Assembly: GCF_947623445.1 (NCBI RefSeq)
Contig: NC_135246.1
Location: 12,011,856 to 12,075,855, forward strand
DNA from: Clavelina lepadiformis
Lineage: Eukaryota; Chordata; Ascidiacea; Aplousobranchia; Clavelinidae
Direction of reading: 5' to 3'
Length of the DNA stretch: 64,000 bases
Within the stretch, counting starts at the first letter, position 1. Each line of letters begins with the position of its first letter. The translations under genes and the position numbers were made by a program. The notes beneath the pieces were generated by a model, which searched no databases, was not told where the DNA came from, and saw nothing but the letters and a program-made list of their open reading frames with translations. Shown one piece after another: positions 51,001-61,659 of this stretch.

Positions 51001-53956
51001 GTTTTGTTTAATTGTAATATATTTAGGCACTAATTGTAAAGGAAACGATGGTTGCAATGAAACAGCAGGAAATGATGGTATGTCTTGCTTTTTGTTAGTT
51101 GCCAGGCATAGTTTTAGTGAATGCAAGATTGTACTTCCCTTACAGATTTTTACTTTTTATGTTCTCGATTATTTTGCACTCGTTGTATAAAACTTGAAGG
51201 TTGTTTAAAGTAATTACTAAATGAACCGCAATATTAACATTTTATATTGCCCTTTTTGGTTAGGCTTATCTATTTGGTTAAGTTCTAGTCTGTGATTAAT
51301 GGGAATCATGTAGTAAAATTGATAACATAACTGCTACTAGTTACAATTAATGTCAGTTAATGTTGATATATATGCTGATTTACTTTAAGTTTTGCTATCC
51401 TTGCAGTTAATACAAAGTGCTTTTTATTCTCCATACACCTGTATTAAAATAGTAATTTTACTGATTATTATTGCACCATCTTTGTAGCCTGCAGCAGTGT
51501 ATCATCTACATCTGGGGTGTATTCAGCACAATTGCAATGTAATGATTCACCAAGACAAATGGATGAATTACTAGAAGCCGAGTACACAGATTCTCCACAC
51601 ATGGCACCAGAGTTTATATCCCAGGTATTGTCAATTTCCAGTCAGAGCATAGTTTTGCAGGAAAGGAAAAATGTTCCTGACATGTTTGGTTAAAATATTT
51701 GACCCATTTCGAAATTCTTATCGGCATGTGCAGATTGGTACATCCAAGGAATAAAACAGATTATCAACTTGAGTCATTTTAAGTCTATATAGACATAACG
51801 TAGAATTTTATTATCGTTATGGAAGATTTGAATTAAAGATGTATGTATGGTTGTTAATTCACTCATAGGTTGTCTTGTCGGTAAGTTTATTTAATAAATA
51901 ATTAGATGCATACATGTGTTGTTATCAACAGGATTTTAGTGAAGCCTATGAACGTGTGCAAGAAGAAAGTCTTTCTACAATGTCTCGTGATGATCTTGTC
52001 AAGGAGCATCTATCACTGGAGAGGACTTTGTCTTACTTACAGGTGTCAATAAAAAGAAAATAGCTCACAAACCGGGTTAACTGTTGTACTGGGGTGTTGT
52101 AATTAGAGTAGCGAGTAAGCTTTGTTCGATGAGTAATTGTTGCTCATGTGCCGATGTTTCCAACTTTTATTTTGCTACAGGAAAAGCTGGCCGAGGAGAA
52201 AGGTGTCAACAATTCTTATAGCGTTAAAGTTCAAAACATTGAGGAGGAATTGGAAGTTCTGAGAAAAGATAACACACGGTAAAAATTATAATAAAATACC
52301 AACGAAAATTTCTTGTTTTAAACGCACACTGATCAGAAACTAAATATAGCTGCTTTTGTCAGCATATTTAAAGAAATACTTTTAAAGTGTAATGATGTCT
52401 TTAGTCAGTGGCCTTAAGGCTGTTTGATCACAAAGTCATGATCTGTTTCAATAAATAGACAGTTATTTTGCCGGTATAAGTACAAATTTCATAGCACCTG
52501 ACTTTAAGAACAATTTGTTTTTAGCATTACTTCATCTTTGTTTGTGATGTAAATCACTTGTTTATTATAGTAATTTTAATATATTTAATAATATGTTAAA
52601 TTGCATATATGGTAACCATTAATGAATTAATTGAAATGCACTAAACATAGTTTAACTAAATGAAATATTTATTGGATTTCAAGCGAAATGGATTTAAAGT
52701 TGAAATTTATGAAATACGGTCCAAAATGAAGCCTTACAGAAAGGTTGAGACTGCCTGTAGGCCAAGCTTATTCCCAATATAATTTACTTACGTGAAAGGT
52801 TTTTAGCTTTGTAAAGGAAAGGTCTCCATCTTTTAAAATATTTTGTTGCAATGCTCATGTAGCCCTACTAAAATGGTAGCACAGCCTCTTATGTGTCTTA
52901 GTAGGTTGTACATTTCTAAGAAGCTTGTTTATGAAATCAATTTTGAAATCCAGATTAGTTCGAGAAAATATGTGCCTTCGCTATGGAGAAGACAGTGTCA
53001 AAAATGAAGATTTTGTTGAAAATGAAACTTTTCGTACAACTGACGATGAATATGAAGCACCAAATGATGAAAATGAGACAACAACTGGGTATGGAAATGC
53101 TCTGATTTACAATTTACTTTCACCAAATCTTGTACTTATAATTTTTACTTGTAATTACAGATGTGTAGAGCCAGTAAATATAACAGAGAAAACAGGAGAA
53201 GTGCACTCAATGGATGTTTTAAATGATGAAGATTTGAAGTGTAATCGTGACTACACAGAGAAGATGCATGTTACGAATGATTCAACTCTGAAATCATTGC
53301 CTGTTACCCAGCTTATGTCTAGTGATCAAGAAAGAAACTATGAAGCAGATGATGCTCTAAGTGAAGAGCATGGTACAGCATAACTTTACTTATGATTTCA
53401 AATGGAAAAAATTATTTTAGCAACTAAACTCTGTAGCTGTATTGTAATTTCCTTCCCAGTATCTCCACAAACAACTGAAGCAAGAAAAAAACGACGCAAT
53501 CTCAAGAACCGAAGCTCCTCTCAGCATAATCATAGAAAAGATGACACCAACAGTAGTTTGGATGAAGATGCAACAAATGAAGGGAGGCGTTTTGTGAAGC
53601 AGAAGAAGGAAGATGCAGTTGACATCAATGAAAACTTGTGCCCTGACAATCATTTAGAAACAATAGAGTCGTTACAGAGCAATAAAGAAGTTCGACTAAA
53701 TGACAAGTTTTGTAACAGCTCACACTTGTCATGCACCAGTGCAAATATGAATGGAGACAATAATCTAGATACCACCAGGAATTCTACTAAAATTAGTGTA
53801 AATAACTGCAAAGACTCGCGTTTTGAAAGTGAGACAACTGTAGTAAAAGTGCAGCAAAGTTTTCCAGATTCCATGGATGCAGAATCCTACTCTTGGGGGG
53901 ATGACAATGGGGAAGGAACAGCAACAATGGAGTCACTCGAGTCTGATAATAATTAA
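48009..53956 (+). CDS. HEXIM: HEXIM, 7SK-dependent P-TEFb inhibitor
   Basis: Ten phase-consistent exons: 48009-48260, 49409-49478, 49593-49676, 51027-51077, 51488-51624, 51932-52042, 52181-52278, 52954-53088, 53161-53372, 53460-53956. The product is 548 residues (human HEXIM1 359). Known role: bound to 7SK RNA it holds and inhibits CDK9/cyclin T, restraining RNA polymerase II elongation. Visible: a His/Lys/Arg-rich RNA-binding segment at 62-77 (HHHRRKPSKKKRKWKPY); EEKEKLRADRIRDEM; the inhibitory PYNT motif in GRPVAPYNTTQF (113-116); DFSEAYERVQEESLSTMSRD at about 199-218; and a coiled-coil dimerisation region to about 285 (LRKDNTRLVRENMCLRYGED). After it comes about 260 residues, acidic and Asn/Ser-rich with a basic patch ARKKRRNLKNR, with no counterpart in human HEXIM1. 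The two introns inside the tail are short (72 and 87 nt). The core is certain; the tail rests on frame continuity. Confidence 0.93.
50719..50760 (-). mobile_element. Possible hAT right end in HEXIM intron 3
   Basis: In reverse from 50760: CAGGGGTGGCTCGTACAAAG, then GGGGCTGTTGCCCC, a hAT-like terminus with a short palindrome. Its TTTACTGGCGGGGCA edge matches the one near 7555. No left end or target duplication found. Confidence 0.3.
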
Positions 53957-54287
53957 TCCACTCACTAAAAGCAAACTTTTTTCTTTCAAACCTGGTAGCC
54001 AAATATTGTGTAGGGTATTTGTTCAAGATGATGTTTTAATGAGATGTACCTCGGCATTTTGTAGAGATTTTGAAAGAGGGATTGACACGCATTAGATATA
54101 TCTACAAAGGCATTACTTGCATCTCTGTGCCTGTTTCAGCAGTCGTTTGCAAGCAAATCAGTAACACATGATGTACCGAACTCAAATTTTTGTTTCAAAA
54201 TGTGTGGATACTGAGTATATTCTTTGCCTTGTGTTTTATTTTACACAATACAGGTACCTTCATAATGAAGTGGAATGGTCGGCGGTG

Positions 54288-54293
54288 AATAAA
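54288..54293 (+). terminator. Candidate HEXIM polyadenylation signal
   Basis: AATAAA 332 bases after the HEXIM stop. Another AATAAA lies near 55750, so the 3' UTR could be longer. Confidence 0.35.
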
Positions 54294-57200
54294 TCTGGAC
54301 ACTTTTACATTATCTTTAATGTTAATTCGTAAAACAACTTCACTGGTTTAGTCAACTTGATTCTTATGGATAGGCTCTATCCAACAAGTTCAAAACATTT
54401 CTGTTATGTAGACATTCTAGTGAAAATTATTTTGTAGTATCATATCGCCCTATATAATTCAAACTGTCTATTGAATTTATATCTTACTTCTCAGGATATA
54501 CTATACTGCTATTCTATGCTGAGTCATTTAAATGAAAACTTTGTTTAAAAAAATAGCAGCTCTTGCTTTGTAGTTTATTCCTTTTAGAATAAGAACATTC
54601 TACATTTTCCAACTTGTGTATGAGTTTCACAATTGCTCATTTTCTGATAGTAGGGTTTATGCTGTGGTTGTATATTAGTGACCAGTGTTTCATGAAATTC
54701 AGTGCCATGCCGAATCAAAATGTAAGTTTCTTTCATTGATCAGTCTCAGTGATCATATAAATGATCAGTCAATTTTCTGCAATTACAAATTAAGTTTAAT
54801 TGTTATGTGAAAATAATGTGGAAGAGTTGAGACTAAACTTCCAATGCTATGATTTTGACAAAAACTCATTTTTGTGGTAAATATTGGTTGTTTGTTTTAC
54901 TTGGTTTGAGAGCATCGTTAAAATCATCATTTCACTGAAAATTATCTTCGTAACTTTTCAAGTAGTTATGGTTTAACATTCAGGGTTCCCTCTGACTTGG
55001 GCTAGGGCTTGAAAACTTTGTTTGCATCATTTAAGTGTATGTATAAGTATCAATTATACCCTACATCATTGCAAAATGAAGTTTGAAAGTAACATTCTGC
55101 TGCTGATAGTGAGTTTAGAGCTTAACTATACGAGTGTTATTTTCTACCTTTTTATTGTGACTATGTGGTGTGGACAAAATGCTTTCTGAACACTGTGTTG
55201 TCATATATGCAGTGATGTCATATGCTTGCTCTACTTTTCTAAGGGGACCCTGCTATCTTAAATTTGAACATTACGTTCAGCGTTAGATTACAAAAATCTC
55301 AAGATTGCCATGCCATAACTTATCCAGCGGCAGTATCAATATTGCACATTCTTTGTTTTATGAAAAGGTCTCAGTTTTTAAATGCCTTATTCTCAAACCA
55401 AGTTTTTTATCATTATTCCTGCTTAGAATACCTCTAACAGCTTCCGAAGAATGTTTTAGTCTTCTTTTTCAGTGTACTGCATTGCTGATACTGTCTGAAC
55501 ACATACCAGTCAAGTTTCTTACAGCTATATTTTTCCTCGTTTTGTATTGTTTGTTGCAAAAGTCTATTTCTATTGTAACTGCCAAGTTTACTATTACTGG
55601 TGCAACAGTCTTTTTACACCATTGTACGTATATCGTTATCATTTCAATTTGTTAGTTTCTGCAGCTTTATTCCAAGAACTATGAGGTTTGTGCTTGATAC
55701 TTTTTCCAACAATGCTTCAGAGTAAGCTCAGTATGTGATGATATTGTAAATAAATGCTTTGCAAAGTTACATGACTGTTGAATCTGGTGGATTATCTCCC
55801 ACAATTAAATTGACCACAAAGAAAAAGAAAATATATGAACTCTGTCATCCCAGTAAGCTGACATTTAGCTTGTTTGGTGCTTGGTTAATTTAATTTCTTG
55901 GACGACTCAACCCTGGACAATTCAGCCCACATATGCTGGTTGGGTCGTCCTGGTTATATCACACATGGATTGAATTGATCTGGAACCTGTTTCAACATGG
56001 GTTGACTGAAAACGCAGCAAACGTAAAGGTCGCAGTCACACTGTTAGTTAGTTGTTAATTCTAGTGTTACTCCGTGAAATACCTATTTTTATTTACTGTT
56101 TATGTTTTGGTAATTAGTTTTATAAACCCGTATAGATGTGAAAACATCCAAGATTTGCATGGTCAATTTTTTTCAGAAAAATGCATTTGGAGCCAAGCCA
56201 TCCTTCAATAATCACTGCTTTCTTATAATGGCTCTATGAACCTGATGTAATAGCAAATAGGCAGTTGGTCAAATCACCCAGACATAATGGGTGGCTTTGG
56301 CCCACCACTATTTTTTTTAATCATTTGAAATGTATAATTGCTATGAGAGTAGTGATTTTGTTTTTTTAGATACATGCATACATAATTCTGTAAAAGGTTT
56401 TGCAGTTAACTGTGCCACCTACAATATCTACTGTGCCATCTACTTTATCGATTGATTCGAGGTCTGGAGGCCTAATGACAAAGCTTCACTGTATTGCAGC
56501 AAATTCATAAAAGCTGGATCAACGTTACCTCAGTTTACAGGTATATTAAATGTTTATCAGTAGAACTTAACATGCCAGAGTTTTAACGGCTGTCTTTTAC
56601 CATTGCACGTTTACTTGTTTGTGTAAGTTTTTTAATTGATTTGCAGATATTCAAGTTATGGGTGAAAAACATACGGTATTATACTGCATATAAAAAATGT
56701 TGCTTTGTCCATTCGTTAATACGTGTAAGAGCCAATGAACAAGTGTAGCTTCAAGTAATTTGGACGGTACAGAACACTCTATTGTAAAACTGAAATCCTC
56801 ATGGATTTTTAGAGTACTAAATCAGAATATGCAAAACTTCCCATTTTTTGTGCCAGTTCCCCTAGAACTGTAACATGCATCTAAATATTAAAGGATCATA
56901 TGTCCATCATTAGTCACTATATCAATGGGAAGATCGCCTGAAATAAATTATTTTTTTGATGTAGTCATGTATTACAAAAACGCAAAAAGTCCAATTGCTG
57001 TAGGGGTTGGTGATACTTGTTATTTTCATTATGTACATAGTTTTATTATGGCTTGAAGTTATACAGTAACGTATGATTCAATTAAATTCATAGCGATTCG
57101 AGGATTGAATTGTGTAAACCTGCACATGATTTCTCAAGTAAGGCATAAGCACTATAAAAATTGCATTGTATTGAAACATTCTTACGACATTTCTACACAA

Positions 57201-57406
57201 AATAAATGCACTGGCTTAAAAATAAGCCAAAAAGCTACTTTCATGCTTTTGAACTGTAAACAATCAGGCATCGTCATAAATTATCGCACTAAAACGAACA
57301 TTTTATACAGGTAAGGTACTCATGAAACAATGAACGGAACACAGGAACAATCAGAAGAAATAAAATCTCAGAAAAACAGTGCAAATAATACGGGGGGGGC
57401 TCTTCG
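54294..57406. other. Convergent spacer between HEXIM and the unnamed gene
   Basis: No exon recognised. The 116-codon frame at 55305-55655 is hydrophobic and resembles nothing known. A hairpin at 55900-55950 is listed separately. Part is likely 3' UTR of either gene. Confidence 0.45.
55900..55950. repeat. Short inverted repeat (hairpin)
   Basis: Arms GGACGACTCAACC (55900-55912) and GGTTGGGTCGTCC (55938-55950) pair at 12 of 13 positions around a 25-base loop. It could be a foldback remnant or a structured RNA element. Nothing nearby identifies it. Confidence 0.5.
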
Positions 57407-60400
57407 CTACCACTTTCCCATTTCATAGCCGGTAGCATAAAGTTCTTTTAGGGAATGTTCCATAACATGAGCTTGAAGTATTTTATCAACTTCAACGGTG
57501 TTTGACGGGTTTGTAGTGACAACAGAGTAGCCACATACTTTGCATACATGTACTTTATCAATTAGTTGTATTTTGACACGAGTCTCAATGCAGTTACGAA
57601 ATACTTCAGGCATGTGCATCTGAAAGCAAAAACAAAGTTTATACTCGTTTAACCTTTTTTAACTGCCGTTTGCAAAAAAGGAAAAGCTAACAATAAGTTC
57701 TAAAAAGCATTTAGATTTTTTCAACATCTATACCTTCTGCTAGAAAATGCTTTCTCTATAAAATTACCTTGGATTCTTCAGGTCTCCTTTCTCCAGCAGC
57801 TGAACCACCAGGTGTTTGCAACTTAGTCAATATTGTTTTCCTGTTTTCAAAGTCTCTTAGCATGACATTATCCATAAAAGAAAGTGAATCGCCAGACTTG
57901 GCCAACATTCCTTCGACATGAGCAGGAGACGAGTTGCTGTATTTTGAGTCTTGCGGAAGATTTGATACCCTGGATGAGAAATAAACATTTGTCAAGACAT
58001 CAAACATGCATCAGAGTTACCTGGTAATCACGGTATAGCACCCAGGAGTATAAACTGTTCTGGGGACATTATTTTAGCTGGTTTAGTTGTAAATTTTGTC
58101 TTATACAGCTTATTATTAAGCTTTATTAATAAAATTAAAAGTTTATCAAGTGAGCATGTTTGCATATTTCACATGGGTGCAATTCCAAAGGAACCGTGTT
58201 AACTCGTACAAAACAAGAGGTTCATCAGCATGCATGTAATCAATAGAGCAAATCATCACGTTTTCATTTATTAAGCAAATCACCATGTTGAAAAAGCTAA
58301 CCTTGAGCTAAGCATGCTTCTGCTAGCAGATGATGTAGTCACACAATTGTTCGATCTTGAACTATATAACATGCAAATTGTTTATTCAGACATTCCAAGC
58401 AGTATAAAACACTCAGGTAAAATACTTAAATATTTAAGCAAAGAGAGAGTATAGCAGCAATGTTATCAAAGGGTTACTGAGAAATTTATTATATATTGAA
58501 TGTAACAAAGCCAAGTTTATTGGAGAAAATTGGTCACACCTTTTATAAAAGATTATAATAACATAAACATTTCTACTACCTCATACTCAGCGCTGGATCT
58601 GAGGAGCATTTAGATCCCATACTTTTTGATGTCAGGTGGGATATTAGTCCAGGGTTATTAGTCAAGGGCTTTTCTATGTTCGTTTCCACAGATTTAACGG
58701 GAAATGCTGAGCTTTTAACAGTTGAAACAACTCTGTCCTTTTTGGGCTGAAGAAATTCTCTTTCGGCATTTGTTAGCAGTGGTGATAATGGCTTATTAGC
58801 AGAGTGTTGAGAAGACAACCTTTCCACGGCTTTGTGCACCTTTGCTTTCGAGAGGCGAAGAGAAACTTCATCTGATGTTTCCGTTTTAATTGAAGAGCTG
58901 TAGTTCATGTCAACCGAAGATTCAGAATCAGTGCTGATGCTCACAGCATCCATGTCAGATTCTGATGCCTTTTCGTGAAGTTTTCGGCGTTTAGAGACAG
59001 TTGACATAAATGACGGAATATCTGCGGCTGGCATGTTTGATTCATTGTTTGATTTGCATCGTTTGCGTGAGGCTGAAAACTTCACTTTGAACTGCTTGTT
59101 CCTCGCAGCTTGTGATATGGAATTATCTATAAAAAAAACTGTTTATGAGAAAAAAGATAAAAAAATAAAAAAATGACTAGATTCTAAAAGAGATGTCAAA
59201 TTAAAAACTTTTCAGATGTAAAATTCCCTACCGTCACTCAGTGATTCGTTATGCTCTTTAACATGAACTGCAAAACTATGTGGAGGGTCAGATAATTCCT
59301 GTTTAACTGTTATATTTGAGGTTGGACTCGTACTGGATGTGGAAAGTCTTGAAGGTATACGGTTTGTGTTTTCCTGTTTAAAAAGAGACTAAAATTGAGA
59401 TCATTGATTCCTAAAGACAAAAATTATCTTCAAGACACAAAGACACACCTCCGTAGATTTAATCGAGGATTGAAGACTTTTAAGGGTTTCCATGGCTGTA
59501 GTGGCCCATTCTCCTGACCCATAATATTCTGATGGAAAAATTGCCGAAGTTCTCAAACCACTCCGTAACAAAGTAGAGTAAGCAGCAGCCTGCAAAACAA
59601 TAAATGCTATTTAAGAATAATCATTAACAATGAGCTAAATGACTAACTGCCATTATAATTAGTAAATTGACAGAAACTAACATTCAGTATCATCCAGGAC
59701 AATTATTTAAAAAAGAAACATTAACAGATGCTGTACCATAGCATTGACGCTGCCCAGTAAAGTCGGAGGGGAGTCATCAGAATCACTATTATGCTCATCA
59801 TCAGCGTGACGGCTTGTATATTCTGGTAATAAATATTTAGTAATTAACTACAAATTCTAATAGTATAACTTAGTTATGAAACTTACAGTACATTTTTATA
59901 ACACACAAAACGACACTTTTACTGTTGTATAGTTTTGGATTACCATCATGAATATCTCTTTCGCCATCTGAGCCAGAATCTTGATTGTGCACTCTTGGTT
60001 CATTTGAAACTGAAATTTAAGAGATTTATTGTTAGTTTTGTAACTACTGACAATAATTTAAACCATTGGCACTCAAACAAGCAACATCATTTACTTCTAT
60101 GATTTCCTTCAGACTTCTTGCCAGCGTTAACAACATTTGTTCCAAGGGTATCCATTTGAGAAGACTGCACATAACTAGGTGACACAACTGATGACGTTGG
60201 ACTTGAGGCTGAAAATTACGACAAATCGTGACATTGTCAAAAATGCCATACAATTCATACTGGCCTATTTCGCTCGTCTGGCGCATTTTAAAAAATATTT
60301 CAAATGAGACTTCTTGTCAGTGGACTTAAAAATTCAAGTAATAGTTGTTATTGATGGTAGCAATCACTCCGATCAATTTGCACAGAATGACAAGTTACTT

Positions 60401-61459
60401 CAATATTGTGCTGAATCATTTTATTTTTCCATGCGAGAATACCGGTATATAACTTACCCAATATGCACCAGAAAATGAAAAAATAACAGTCATATTTACC
60501 TAGGAGGTACAAGGCAGCCCACAAATAGCAAAGATTAAGAATAGACAGGAAACCTACTTGATTTTCTAATGTGCTTTGTAGTAAATTCAGCATCATAGTC
60601 ATTCTGTTGTTTCATAAGTTCTATTTTTTCTGCATATGTAAAGCCTCGGGCAGTGTAAGGACGGCGCATGGATGCGACAGAAAATGATGTTCCTCCAAGT
60701 GAAGGACTCCAAGACTGTAAACACAAGATATGAAAATAAACAGAAACAAATATCGGACATTGCTTTCCTTTAATTCAATACAGAATTCAAGACGTAAAAA
60801 GTTGTAGCCAGTGGCAATGTCAGATTTACACTTTCACTAAATCTAATTCAATAAGTTGTACAATATTTAAAGTTTTATACATCCCAAACTATGATTAACA
60901 AGTAATTAACTGATTGTAATATTGCGGCCGTCCCCAACAACCAAATATCAGGTTAAAGTTTCCAAGTTTCCAAGTATCAAGTTCAAGCACTGGTAATAAA
61001 TAAACAGCAAAAAAAACTCAGGTGTTAACCTGAACCCTGGTAAGTGGGTTGGTCTTTGTTTTAGAGCCACTGTTGATCTGAACCAGACTGGACAAGGCAG
61101 GTGAAGAGCCCACCAATGGAAGAACAGGAGTTGGCACGAAAGCTGTCATTGATGGGGAGGTAGTAGATGGTGAGGTAGGAGGCAAAAACGGTATCCTGAA
61201 AACAATTTAATACGTTTAATTGATACGTCAGCACCTTTTACCACTTCACTAACCGAACAGTTCAAATTCAACCCACCTTCCTTTTGAAGCTGTCGATATT
61301 AAGTCATCCACAACATTGCGAGAACCTGGCAATTACAACTGGTGTTACTTAAGCTTACAAGATCCAATAAATATATCACTTGCTATGAAAATCAACATAA
61401 GCAAAGAAAGGCACAACTAAAATAGTTTCACTACCTTCTCCATCTCCGGTTGTTGCATT
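57407..61459 (-). CDS. Unrecognised nuclear-type protein, 5' end missing
   Basis: Thirteen phase-consistent exons in transcript order: 61435-61459 (cut by the gap), 61277-61325, 61030-61195, 60558-60714, 60095-60208, 59944-60009, 59737-59822, 59449-59589, 59232-59373, 58580-59126, 58302-58361, 57768-57969, 57407-57619. They give 655 residues plus a stop. I do not recognise the family. Visible: Ser/Pro/Thr-rich low complexity; a conserved-looking block RPYTARGFTYAEKIELMKQQ in exon 60558-60714; an acidic stretch (DDEHNSDSDDSPP); SEYYGSGEWATTAMETLKSL; two possible SUMO sites (VKQE, IKTE); basic NLS-like SRKRCK and SKRRKLHEK; and a C-terminal finger-like CKVC-x21-HVMEH followed by SLKELYATGYEMGKW. 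Together these suggest a transcription or chromatin cofactor (inference). The start lies in or beyond the gap. It converges on HEXIM. Confidence 0.8.
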
Positions 61460-61659
61460 NNNNNNNNNNNNNNNNNNNNNNNNNNNNNNNNNNNNNNNNN
61501 NNNNNNNNNNNNNNNNNNNNNNNNNNNNNNNNNNNNNNNNNNNNNNNNNNNNNNNNNNNNNNNNNNNNNNNNNNNNNNNNNNNNNNNNNNNNNNNNNNNN
61601 NNNNNNNNNNNNNNNNNNNNNNNNNNNNNNNNNNNNNNNNNNNNNNNNNNNNNNNNNNN
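61460..61659. other. Assembly gap (200 N)
   Basis: Exactly 200 N, a round number typical of an inserted placeholder, so the true gap size is unknown. It cuts the gene at 57407-61459 inside an exon. Confidence 0.95.

Noticed and set aside
55305-55655. 116-codon hydrophobic open frame
   Set aside because: Composition fits AT-rich noncoding sequence; no homology recognised and no splice links. It lies in the HEXIM 3' flank.
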